From Nemertoderma westbladi (taxonomy: Eukaryota; Xenacoelomorpha; Nemertodermatida; Nemertodermatidae), in the NCBI GenBank assembly GCA_032718475.1, contig JAUCBJ010000130.1, positions 1-37,313 on the forward strand: 37,313 nucleotides of DNA. The letters are read 5' to 3'. The notes beneath the pieces were generated by a model. It was not told where the DNA came from, ran no database searches, and saw only the letters and a program-made list of their open reading frames with translations. Below are positions 1-9,985 of the stretch, in pieces. The translations under genes and the position numbers were made by a program. Every line of letters starts with the position of its first letter. Positions within the stretch are counted from its first letter, which is position 1.

Positions 1-498
1 GTGAGACGTATCATCCATCTGATATCATATTATATCATTTAAATGACAATAATTTAATTGTAGGCTATATGTATATATATAGGCCTATATACTGTAGGTC
101 TATAATATTATTATAAGTTTCTATTTGACAACTATAATCGATTAAATATTATAATATATAAATTACTCACAGTTTGGTCTTGACAAGCAGAACGAACATA
201 GTTTAGTGATGGTTGTATATTTCTCATTCAGCGTCTCAGGGGTACCATAATTGACCGGGTAATATTAAACCTATCAACTTATTAAAAGAGAACCTTCTGT
301 TGTTAATCACCCTACTGGTAATATGTCCACGTTCAGTTTCTCTCTCCTCATAAACGTAAAAGCCGAGCGAACCGAGTTGACGTCATAGTGAATTGCACCG
401 CAGGGGCTGTTATTCAACGAACTCCAAACGTACAGCTACTTACAAGAACTGATCCAATCAACTTCCGGTTGTAATTCACTTTCATTTCAATCGTAACA
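1..498. other. Upstream region of the receptor gene; no gene seen
   Basis: This AT-rich flank precedes the receptor start codon. It contains short palindromic AT runs around 60-110 and a less AT-rich stretch from about 350 to 480 that may hold the promoter and 5' untranslated region. No TATA box or initiator could be placed with confidence. No ORF here resembles a protein. Confidence 0.4.
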
Positions 499-775
499 AT
501 GGTGGCTCGTTACATTCTCGTATTACCCCGATTTATATCGCTGGTTTACATTATATCCCTGCACCTCGACAGTGTGTGGAGCCTCGAAGTGCCTATCGGA
601 TTAATATACGCCGACACCAACCAGGCGACTGTGTTTCAAAACGCAATCCAAGAGGCTAATTCTAAGGATTCCTCGTCTATTGATAACACAGTCTTCCTCG
701 TAAATGTCACTCATAAGATGGCAGATAATCCCATTACCGTGGCCTTGGATGTATGCAGTAAACTTATAAGTGCAG
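499..775 (+). CDS. NMDA receptor GluN1-like subunit, exon 1 (signal peptide and start of amino-terminal domain)
   Basis: This exon encodes the N-terminus of an ionotropic glutamate receptor of the NMDA GluN1 type, a ligand-gated cation channel subunit in neuronal membranes. From the ATG at 499, residues 1 to about 29 form a hydrophobic signal peptide ending near VWS. The mature chain starts with EVPIGLIYAD, the first strand of the periplasmic-binding-like amino-terminal domain. The later stretch VTHK followed by ALDVCSKLISAG matches the spacing of vertebrate GluN1, which has VTHK, ALSVCEDLIS. The exon ends in GCAG followed by a consensus donor gtaagt at 776, leaving one base of a codon (phase 1). 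The exon 2 acceptor at 9110-9111 restores the frame as S-A-G-V-Y-A-I-I. The family assignment rests on recognised similarity across both exons; no alignment was run. A divergent iGluR outside GluN1 remains possible. Confidence 0.82.
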
Positions 776-809
776 GTAAGTAAGTACCTTAGATATAACG
801 CTATATAAT

Positions 810-1240
810 ACAATGCAATGCTATACAATGCTATGCAATGATATATAAGGCTATGCAATGATGTATAATGCTATACAATGCTATGCAACGATATATAATG
901 CTATACAATGATATATAATGCTATGCAATGCTATATAATGCTATGCAATGATATATAATGCTATTCAATGCTATACAATGCTATATAATGCTATGCAATG
1001 CTATATAATGCTATACAATGCTATATAATGCTATACAATGCTATGCAATGATATATAATGCTATGCAATGATATATAATGATATGCAATGATATATAATG
1101 CTTTGCAATGATATATAATGCTATACAATTCTATATAATGCTATGCAATGCTATTATATAATGCTGCTATGCAATGATTTATAATACTATGCAATGATAT
1201 ATAATGTTATGCAATGCTATTATATAATGCTATATGCAGC
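810..1240. repeat. Decamer minisatellite in receptor intron 1
   Basis: About 430 bp consist almost entirely of variants of a 10-bp word: CTATACAATG, CTATGCAATG and ATATATAATG, interleaved head to tail. It starts about 30 bp after the exon 1 donor. The word order alternates irregularly, which suggests higher-order shuffling of a 20-30 bp unit. Spurious short ORFs on the - strand come from this array. Confidence 0.9.
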
Positions 1241-2161
1241 AGCAATGCACCACCTTCATGGTTCTACAGTTCCCAATCAGCCATCTAAAACCCTACTCTT
1301 TGTCTAGTCTTTTAGCAGACGCGTGAGGAATGTTGAATAGTTTAGGTGCAATTTCACTGCAATTAAACCGATTCCAAGATCACCCTTAAATCCTAGGTTT
1401 CCTTACTTTGGGGCAACTAGCTGCTTGTTTGTCCTCCTCATTTAATTCATTATGGGGTAATATTCGTGCTGTAAATGTACTGCGGCTGTGGAATGGATTA
1501 GAAATCAGCATTCACGCATCTTGAATACTTCATAAGGTACGCCATCAACACCACAGACTTTATTTTTTAATAGAAGTTGCAGTAGTTTCTTCTTATAAAT
1601 TAGTACCGTGGAAGACACACAACGTATAGTGAGTGAACTAATACGGCAGTTATGCATCGTTATTGAACAGTTTCTCTTCTAAACCAGATAACCGGGCCGA
1701 AAGGATGAAATCCTGTTGCATTGTCGCCATTCACCCAAAGCTCATTGAGTTCCGAGGCAAATAAATTATTGAAGTCCACAATAAAATGATGTCATAGCTC
1801 AGGCACAGGTCGGACCGCTTTGATGAATACAGCTAAAGTAAGTTAGCGTTTGTGAATGGCAGTAACTGTTTGTTCATTTGATTGGATGAATGAAAGAAAA
1901 TTTTATGATATCCACTCCGTATCCATTCAAAAGTTAAATAGTTAGTTAGTTAGTGGTCTGCAATTTAATTTCCTGATACTTCTGCTAAAATGAACTTGTT
2001 TGTAATGTAATGCATATTAATTGGAAATTTACATGGGTGATCGGAATATGCACATGGGTTTTCTGTTGCAGATGCGGCAAGGAATGCATCCCAGTTGTGA
2101 CTGTAATATTTAGTATGTCATATGTATGTATTTGTATAAATTATTATTGGTGTTTTATAAA
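1241..2161. other. Intronic sequence, nothing recognised
   Basis: This is unique-looking AT-rich intron. I saw no coding similarity, RNA gene or long repeat on either strand. Confidence 0.4.
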
Positions 2162-2745
2162 GGCGGGGTAGCTCAGTTGGTTGAGCGCCGGGCCTGCAAT
2201 CTATGGTTGTAAGATCAGCCCCGCCAGGGTCCACTCAGCCTTTCATCCACTGGGGTCGAGTACCAGTTAAATAACTGGGAGCAAATCTTGGGATAGGAGT
2301 AGCGCCCACCACTACCTTCGGGTAGCAGAAGGAGTAGCGCCCACCCCTACCTTCGGGTAGCAGATAGGAGTAGTGCCCACCCCTACCTTCGGGTAGCAGA
2401 TAGGAGTAGCGCCCACCACTACCTTCGGGTAGCAGCAGATAGGAGTAGCGCCACCCCTACCTTCGGGTAGCAGATAGGAGTAGCGCCCACCCCTACCTTC
2501 GGGTAGCAGATAGGAGTAGCGCCACCCCTACCTTCGGGTAGCAGATGGAGTAGCGCCCACCCATACCTTCGGGTAGCAGATTTGCAATGACGTCCAGGTG
2601 GTGCGAATGTATGAATGGTGTGAACATACGTCTCAGCCATCCAATGTTTCTGTCAATAAACCCGGTTCTTCAGGTCCTTATAGGTCGGTCCATCACGAAC
2701 ATTGCTAGTGATCGCAGGTGAGTAACTAACTACCTCAGTGGAGTT
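2162..2745 (+). mobile_element. tRNA-derived SINE with an expanded internal repeat
   Basis: The first 64 bases resemble a tRNA. There is a 7-bp acceptor-like pairing of GGCGGGG with CCCCGCC (2162-2168 and 2219-2225) and a perfect RNA polymerase III box A (TAGCTCAGTTGG, 2168-2179). The anticodon-like loop CTGCAAT reads as Cys, and box B is decayed (ggttgtaagatcagcc). A non-tRNA body follows, containing the words cactcagcctttcatcc and ggggtcgagtaccagtta; body segments of this kind are seen in invertebrate tRNA SINEs. The body is interrupted by the hairpin array at 2293-2580 and continues to roughly 2745; the 3' end is uncertain. No intact cloverleaf forms, so this is a SINE rather than a functional tRNA gene. 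It lies in the sense orientation in receptor intron 1. Confidence 0.7.
2293..2580 (+). repeat. Eight-copy 34-38 bp minisatellite, each unit a UUCG-tetraloop hairpin
   Basis: Eight consecutive units follow the pattern ataggagtagcgcccacc then CTACCTTCGGGTAG then cag, with small indels between units. In six units the core CTACCTTCGGGTAG folds perfectly: a 5-bp stem closed by the exceptionally stable C(UUCG)G tetraloop. Two kinds of unit vary only just outside the stem (actacc, catacc). The array sits inside the SINE body. Confidence 0.92.
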
Positions 2746-3257
2746 GTAGACATTAGGTCCCGCGAGTCATTTGGTCCTGTGAGATCTAATGTCTCGGTAC
2801 AATTAGGTCCCGCGGGACCTAATGGCTAGCGGGACCTAATGGCTCATGACCCCTCCAGTGCCGTTAATTTATAGTATAAGGTATATCCCATATGAGTAAC
2901 TTGTATGGTATGCTGCACTCATATGCACTGGATGCGCACTACTACTGCATTACAACCTTTATAATACAATATTTCAATCTACTTAGCTGATCTTTTAATA
3001 TTTGGTTAGAAAGTTCAACGCATGGACGGACATGGACTAAAAAACATTTATGATATACTTTTATTTGCAATCAATCTTTAATATTTCTTCACATTTCTTT
3101 CTAGTTTCAAATACATTTGATATATTATATACATTTACATTGTAAATAATAGTCAATATTCGAATTTTAGTTAAACATAAACATTTTTTATGGTTCGAGG
3201 AGATTTTCAGAAAACATTTAGCCACAAGAGATATGAACTCGGTTTTTTGAATTTGAA
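2746..3257. other. Intronic sequence with a short GGTCCCGCGGGACC palindrome
   Basis: There is a perfect 22-bp palindrome at 2802-2823, centred on tcccgcggga. It is followed by a direct repeat of gggacctaatggct (about 2814-2827 and 2831-2844) and preceded by related degraded copies at about 2757-2790. The remainder is AT-rich sequence without recognisable features. Confidence 0.55.
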
Positions 3258-3377
3258 CCTTGTTGTATAATATAGGTCAATCAGCCCTTGTTGTATAATA
3301 TAGGTCAATCAGCCCTTGTTGTATAATATAGGTCAATCAGCCCTTGTTGTATAATATAGGTCAATCAGCCCTTGTTT
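3258..3377. repeat. 28-bp tandem repeat, about 4.2 copies
   Basis: The unit begins cccttgttgtataatata and ends ggtcaatcag. It repeats four times without a substitution, followed by a partial copy. The perfect identity implies recent expansion. Nothing suggests it is coding. Confidence 0.93.
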
Positions 3378-6300
3378 TAACAATCTGTTTACGCCAGTTG
3401 CCTCTCTCATTTAATTACTCTGAGCTGCTGCGAAAAGATCTATTTTATATGGATTACGTTTCCATTTCGTATTTTTCCTTTCGCGTCGTTATAACCAAGT
3501 TTAGAGCCGCTTCCTACTTGACAACCAAGGAGAGGATTAAAATGAAGCAGCTTCATGGTAATGCAGATTGTATTAGAACTTCTCACAGACTTTAAACCTA
3601 AAATGAGCTTCCGTGCATTGGGGTATTTAGACTGTCTATTCAACCAACAACAGGGACTAATGTTAAATAAGATGTACCAGAATGCATGCTGGGATCTGCA
3701 AATCTCAAAAATAACCCAATGAGTCAATATGCTGCTGGTGTATGAAATACAAAGGTTACTAAAGTAAACATTTTGAGACTAAAACTCCATAATTTAGTCC
3801 CGTTCTACGTTTGTTAAGCAGGTTGGTGGCGCTTTTGATGCGGAACAGAATTTGAATAAGTAAAGATAGTTTGGATGTACAATCTACTGCAAGATAGCTT
3901 TACAATTTCGGTTATTTGTTATATTATAAAGATTTCTTTTCAATTTCATCCTATAACGTGTAAAAGGATTGAAATAGTAGTAGAGCGAAGGTAATAATAT
4001 AGTTTTCAAACAAGGATTAGAATTCTATGTGGTGTTTAATAGCTAAGTTAAGCTAATAGCTAATAATGCTAAGTTAAATAGTTAGAGCAAGCACGGAATG
4101 CTACATAGAGATACTGTAACAAATTTGAAAGTTACTTACATACTGTAACTTATCTTAAAAACATCTAAAGGTTAGTAGTAATAATATGTAGATACTCCAT
4201 AGCTTATAGTCCAATTAATCTAGCCAAAAAGAGGAGGGCATATAACACAAAATCCTTATCAACTTAAAGTTATCCGTATCAACCAACAGGGGTTTTACAT
4301 TCGCCAAGATGGGATTTGCGTCCTGAGACTAATTGTCTCAGGAGTTTAGATCTGGAACGGGACTTTAGATCCCACCCAAATTTAGTATGGTCCTGGTAAA
4401 AGGTCACCGGTAGACAGTTATTATTATTAATATTATTATTATTATATTATTATTATTAGACAGACACAAACCATAATAAATAATATTAATGTCACCACCC
4501 ATTACTGGACTACGGCTATATTGCACAAAATTCCGCTAAATTCAAGAAATCGATGGGAAAGTAACTTAGGTTTAGAGGGTTGCATGACGATTTTATTTAG
4601 AGTTTGTGCCGTAACTCATGTAATCTGCGATACTGCAAAAGTTGTATAGTTGGATCTAAAGTTCCCCAAACAATGAAAATCAGCTGAAATTTTGTATAAT
4701 TTCACGACTCCACTGTAGTAGATAGGAATACATAACAACCGAAACCCGAAATTATTATCAAAGAATATCACAATATTTCCCAGGATATATCATATTATTC
4801 ATGAAGTTTCTAAAGTTGAATCATAATTTTTATTTTCAATCTTTAGCTACAATCGTTTAATAAAAGTGTCTCACTCGATATTGCGCCAGTTACAGCGCAG
4901 TTATTTTTCATCCTTTATAGTGATGGGAAGCTGACCATGCGTGATACCAAAAATGTAAAATCATGAATTTGAATGACAAATATATGAGATATAAGCGTTC
5001 TAAATAAAACAATGTTACACGAGAGACTTATAGACATAAAAAGGAAGCTTTATTGATTGCGAGTTAATTCGTTTATCAATCTGTCTACATCCAGTTTAAC
5101 TGCATGGCGTGTGATGCACCACCATTCACCAATACAGGAACAGGAGGCTGTTGTCAGTTGTAGTCCATTCTGTATTCAGGTGCGCCGCTATATAGTCCTA
5201 CAGAGAGACACGCGAGCGATACATTACCTGTCGGTGGGGTTCTGCAAATTTCCGGTTACTTGCCGCCATGTAAGGGTGCGGATAATCTTTTATTCCCATT
5301 CTGGCAAGGTACCTACCTCATTAACATTGACTAGAATAAATTCTTCATAGCATCCCCGGGAACCACATTTCATTGACGCAATTTACCCCATGGAATCTTA
5401 CAGTGCTAATCGGGTTTCCATTGTTTTTTAAATTGTATTTTCCATGAGATAATAAAGTTTTGTATAACTATTTACATCATTGTGTGCAAAGTAGCACTTT
5501 GCAGCGTTATGACCCGAGTTTATTAATGTACCGAGCGAGCGCAGCGAGGGAGGTTTACATAAATAAACAAGGTAAATAAGCAAAATAAGCAATGATGTAT
5601 GTAATTTTGTTACATTATCTCAACTTTTCAGCGTTCGTTATGTGAAGAAAGGATTTTATGGATGCTCATTTATACATTTTAATCATGTACTATATCGAAT
5701 ATAAGCGAAATTTATTAACAGGTACACTGCTACACAGTATTCATTATACATTTAAATCTAATTAAAGTTTATTGGAAGTTATCTCTTTCATGGATGTGAT
5801 AAATCATTAATCCATCCTGACTATATAGTCGACTGAAGCAAACTTTGTCACCGTCTGTGTCCGTTCCGTTTTACTGAACACTGCCGTCATTTTCTTTGCT
5901 CATCGCATGGTCTTTCTCTAATACTATAATGGATTACACTACACGTAAACAGTTATTTACATACAGTAGCTAGTCCCGTCACTGCAAACTGGATAATAAA
6001 GCAGCAATCATTAAAAAAATGGGAATAATACATTCTGGAATACAGTATTTGAAGTTGTTTCCATGTCATTGATTACTTTGCAGCGTTACGAGTAATTCAC
6101 CAGGACGATGTTAAGTTTAAATAATGTAACAAAATAAGATAAATATAAAAATTATTTCTATAACATTCTATTCCATCGATATCTATCTTTAATTCATGAT
6201 GGGGTAGATAGTATCTATTTAATTAAATCAATCTACATCTAAATGGGCGTATTAAATTAATTCAACTTTCAGCAAAACAATACATTCAAATTCGCTACAT

Positions 6301-7303
6301 AAACGCAAAAATAAAATAAAAAAGCTTACATAATCAGCTAAAATATGTGATGTATGAGTTTATGAGACTGAAATGAAAGTTATTTTAAATTGTCTTAAAA
6401 CAGTATCATACGATAGGGGTTCCTATGATACATTACATTATAAATTTATAATGTATAAATAAATTTATAAATCTGTAATGAAATAAAATAAATTGCTTTC
6501 ATTTTCAGCAGTAAATTAGCAGCAGTTCCCTAAATGTATGGCAGCAATGGATACACTATCTAAACCGGTGATTGATTGGAATGGAATGGTCATGGAAATA
6601 GACATGGAATGATTTTTTGAATAGCAATTACAAAAAATCCGTGGAGATCCGATGATACCAGTTGGACATTTGTTGCACTTTTGATGACAATCATGTTACA
6701 GTACGTACTAAAATCACCACAACAATTACTATGTATTCCAATGCAAATGGAAAATTTTCACTTGAAAAACGGCAGCGATCTCTATCTGTCTGCTACATCC
6801 ATTAAACTGTCAGTTGTATTAAATATTGCAGGATGCTGTTGGATCCACCATTAGAAATTCGCTTATTCTATATATAGTAGTGTGCTAATGAGTGTTTACC
6901 GCAGCACCACAGCTTTCGTGTGTGTGTACCGAGGGATTACACAAAGAAACCCTATGGAGAGTAGAGGGGGTATGCTAAGAGTGTATTTATTATCGGTTTA
7001 TGAGGAACTATCATCAGCTTTTGATGCATCATTTAAAATGCATACGATGATGGATGGCATTTTATTTCTAATCTTCATTGAAGACACATCACGATTTGGC
7101 TGCTGTTATCTCATCGGTTATTTTCGCCTATATTCAAGCATCGCTCTTTTAGCTCTGGTCGTCTGGTTGTCTTATCTGTTCTGTCAACTCGCAAAGCACT
7201 AGCACGCCTAGGAATAAAAACTTCGCATTCCAAGTGCGTAGATTATTATGGGTTGTCACGCGCTTAGATATGTATTTGAATAATTTATAGATTATTCTTT
7301 GGA
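3378..7303. other. Long intronic stretch with few features
   Basis: This is receptor intron 1 sequence. Visible items are an ATT microsatellite (about 4420-4458), an island of GAGCG-rich sequence at about 5532-5552 flanked by AT-rich DNA, and scattered palindromic AT runs near 6430-6475. The open frames at 5057-5350 and 6882-7202 show no recognisable domain and I treat them as chance. Confidence 0.4.
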
Positions 7304-7334
7304 TGTAGTGTTGTGGGGATTCCACAACACTACA
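7304..7334. repeat. Perfect 13-bp inverted repeat (hairpin)
   Basis: tgtagtgttgtgg (7304-7316) and ccacaacactaca (7322-7334) are perfect reverse complements around a 5-base spacer. The hairpin lies about 20 bp upstream of a LINE reverse-transcriptase scrap and could be the edge of an inserted element. Confidence 0.85.
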
Positions 7335-7353
7335 CCCCCACCCCTCCTTTTCG

Positions 7354-7545
7354 TTGAACTCGATTGCTGCAAAGATATACAATAGAATTCTATTAAATCG
7401 CATCAGGGATCCATTTGAGAAACTGCTACATGGAAATCAGAATGAATTCCGTAAAGGTCGTGGGACCATGGTGCCCATTTTATCACTTAGAAGGATAATT
7501 GAAGAGTTATCAAAAAAGAAAGACTACGATGCATGATCCATTACG
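7354..7545 (+). pseudogene. LINE reverse transcriptase fragment (fingers region)
   Basis: The 60-residue frame reads AAKIYNRILLNRIRDPFEKL, then NQNEFRKGRGT, then LRRIIEEL. It covers the conserved RT segment that ends just before motif A in APE-type LINEs. The same segment occurs in the - strand LINE at 34.2-35.4 kb (AAKIYNKMILYRIRPHIEKL, then ILALRRLIE) and at about 27.18 kb, so these belong to one family. The frame stops at 7534-7536, before the catalytic aspartates, so the piece cannot be active. Clade is not assigned. Confidence 0.78.
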
Positions 7546-8109
7546 GTGCCTAGTGTTACAGGAAGTGGTATCATCGCAAATGGCAACCAAATTTTCTGAA
7601 ACACCCAATTCTTACAATGCTGCAACATCAGCTTTAGATTGTTGCTTGTGATTCACCAGTTCCCACTGATAATTCAAGAACTTGGCTGACTCCCCCCTGG
7701 AAATTAGGACAGGCAAGCGTTCAACATGATCAGTTCCAGTTCCAGTGCACTTTTCCATTCTAGTGAACTGCAAGGGCAACATTAGCCTGAAATGAAGCCA
7801 TATACTGTTCGACAAAACTAGTTCTGACTTTTTGACAATGGCGTTGATGGACATGCGATGTATATTTAAACCTTCAGGATTGTGGCCAAGACTTAGGGCT
7901 GCCTCAGTAAGAACAAATGTAGCACTGCGATCAGACATCCTGGTTCGATCCAAAGCTGCAGCACGTGAATGTGTAACTACAATTGTTCTTCCTCTATCTT
8001 TATTTACAGGTGTAACCTGTAACCTGGGAAGTGTCAGCAACAGCTGAATGATATTCATCAGCACAGCTGCAGCTTGAAGAAATCCAATGAAATTACAGCA
8101 GTCGTACAA
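7530..8109 (-). pseudogene. Transposase-like relic with a DTT-x-NT motif
   Basis: The - strand frame encodes RTIVVTHSRAAALDR, MSDRSATFVLTEAALSLGHN and HVERLPVLISRGE. After a stop codon it continues as ELGVSENLVAICDDTTSCNT. I recognise this order (MSDR, FVL.AAA.SLGH, RLPVLVSG, FDTTASNTG) from a family of transposase-like proteins that recurs in invertebrate genomes. The DTT-x-N block there resembles the acidic catalytic strand of an RNase H fold. The stop at the end of KADVAAL and the divergent middle (SIWLHFRLML) mark it as decayed. It lies antisense in receptor intron 1, directly next to the LINE scrap. The family name and superfamily are inference from memory and need a search. Confidence 0.5.
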
Positions 8110-9111
8110 ACTTTTTGCTCTTCAGATATGGATCGCAGCAATTCATCTCTTTTTCTTTTCAAAATATGGCGCTTACCTGTTAGAACAGTGTGATGAGAGG
8201 AGTCCACACTTTCGTATCACCTTATGGTTTACCATAGCTTATTATACAGTTTAGTGTTCATCCCCAGTAAACGTACGGCTTTCTTGTATAAGTTGTCTTG
8301 GCGGTATAGGAGATAAATATGGAAGGACGTCACCTAACTGTCTACAGTACCGGGACTGTTTCACAGTAATCTATATCTATAAAAATCAAATTCTCTCTCT
8401 CTGTGTTCGAACTCCTCCAAAACGGGCGGAGGGATTGCGCTGGGACTTGGCATGTGTGTATAACTTTAACCAGTGGTCGTTATAGGCCACTTTTCGAAAA
8501 GTTTAATTCACGTTCGGTACCGGTACTAGGTACCGGTACCGAACGTGGGCCTATACCGGTAGCGGGAAATACCGGGTAACATGCCTCGGGTATTGCCTGC
8601 TAGTACAATAATAAAAACGAGATGTGATTCAGCGGTTCACGCTAATTGCCCTTCGTTGAGTTACCTGCTTACTTTAAATTTTTTCAAACTGTCGAGTTTG
8701 TAGTAATTAGAAGTCACGGTGCATCTAGCTTGTTGTACTGTACGCTACATGTTTGACTAATGGGGTAACTACTATGTATTCCCCTATTAGTAAACGCTTT
8801 GCAGTTACGATCACGTACGACCAAGCTACTTCAAATCTTTTGAATATTTTAACACTTTACCGCAACTTTTCCACTTAAGTTTTAGTAGCCGGCAATTAGT
8901 TTTTAGTATGCCAATATATTTTATAGCTTCTCTTAAAAGGTTTTACTTTCATTAACAAATCATTTATATATTTTTATGATATATTAAGATGATAATCTTT
9001 TGTTTTTCGATAGTATTATGATACAATGGATCGTTTCTGTCTTCACTTATGTATTTTGCTACATTTCTTTATTATTTGTTTCTACCAGTTAATTTTTTTA
9101 TTTAACTTTAG
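8110..9111. other. Distal intron 1, including a perfect 18-bp-arm palindrome
   Basis: At 8509-8526 and 8530-8547 two perfect 18-bp arms (cacgttcggtaccggtac and its complement) flank the spacer tag. At 8390-8450 a tract of ctctctctgtg followed by gaactcctccaaaacgggcg resembles the ends of dispersed elements seen in many invertebrates. The last 30 bases before 9110 form a pyrimidine-rich tract and the acceptor for receptor exon 2. Confidence 0.6.
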
Positions 9112-9236
9112 GTGTCTACGCAATAATTGTGGCGCCTGACGTTAACAATTTACCTATTGCCGTGAGTTACACAGCGGGTTTCTACCAAATTCCGGTTATT
9201 GGCATAGCTACTAGAAACGCAATATTTTCCGATAAG
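9112..9236 (+). CDS. NMDA receptor GluN1-like subunit, exon 2
   Basis: This exon continues the amino-terminal domain. Its 125 bases complete the split codon from exon 1 and encode [20 protein letters not shown] followed by [15 protein letters not shown] and NAIFSDK. The SYTAGFY-IPV-G--TR---SDK pattern is a hallmark of GluN1, which in vertebrates has SYTAGFYRIPVLGLTTR and SIYSDK. The acceptor is tttaacttTAG at 9101-9111 with a preceding pyrimidine-rich tract. The donor is AAG followed by gttagt at 9237, so the exon ends in phase 0. In-frame extension into the intron meets a stop at 9342. No later receptor exon was recognised in the remaining 28 kb of the + strand. The gene therefore either has a very long next intron, is truncated, or is broken by assembly. 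Confidence 0.85.
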
Positions 9237-9814
9237 GTTAGTTTGGTATTTAATACAATGCTGTGCCCAGGAGGATGTAAGCAAGCTTACAAGCTTTGGA
9301 TAGACGGTTACCACTATTTAAACCATTGCCTAGACGCCCTCTAGCATGAGCCTGCAGAATTGCTGAGTCCCCCCACGCAAATTTTATTTCATACGTTGCA
9401 TAGACTATGTGCCTACATATACTGAAGGATTTCTATTTTGCAAATATATTTTGAAACAGTTTTGTCCGAGTTTTGAATCCGCATTGAGGATGTTAATCAA
9501 GTCTCTTCCGTAGTGCCTGCAGGGTGGTGCTCGTCTTTAGCAATTCGGATGTCTTCAACGAGAATTACCTAAGAGCAGATTGACTGAGAATGTACAATGA
9601 CTTCTGATTTATCAACCCTCAAGTGATCTGGTAACTCCCATCTAGCACCAAGGTTCTACTGCTTGCTTCTGGAATAAAGTTAACTTCAGAGAAGTTTAAT
9701 TCCAGGTGATTTCGAACACTTGATTGTTTATTTAATTCAGATCATGGCGCTACGGAGGTATTCTCAGATCTCTGAATCAGAGGCCACTGACGGTCGACAG
9801 CGGTTGGATAATTT
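9237..9814. other. Intron 2 start, nothing recognised
   Basis: Apart from the donor site at 9237, I see no coding or repeat structure here. Confidence 0.4.
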
Positions 9815-9985
9815 TTAGCCCGCGAGTATTCTTTGCCCGCGGGTATTCGTAGCCCGCGAGTAGTTTTAGCCCGCGAGTTAGTAAAGGAGCAGGTTAGTAT
9901 AGGAGCAGGTTTCAGAGGCGTATTGGCGGAACCAAAACAATAAACTTTATTGTTTTGCGGGCTAAAAATACTCGCGGGCTAAGAA
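9815..9985. mobile_element. Small foldback (MITE-like) element with AGCCCGCGAGTA ends
   Basis: Four direct copies of a 12-mer close to agcccgcgagta lie at about 9819, 9833, 9851 and 9867. Inverted copies follow at 9958-9982 (gcgggctaaaaatactcgcg). The outer parts pair as inverted terminal repeats over about 15 bases. The interior carries a perfect 11-bp-arm palindrome (aaaacaataaa, c, tttattgtttt, 9934-9956) and a short direct repeat of aggagcaggtt. No ORF is present, so it would be non-autonomous. Confidence 0.55.

Noticed and set aside
2162-2225. Functional tRNA-Cys gene
   Set aside because: Box A and the acceptor pairing are good, but the anticodon and T arms do not fold and box B is decayed. 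The sequence continues into a SINE body.
2293-2580. CRISPR array
   Set aside because: Units are directly adjacent with no unique spacers, and the surrounding DNA is animal.
5532-5552. GAGCG-rich segment as a viral terminal repeat or replication origin
   Set aside because: It is a short low-complexity GAGC run without the flanking palindromes or genes such elements would have.
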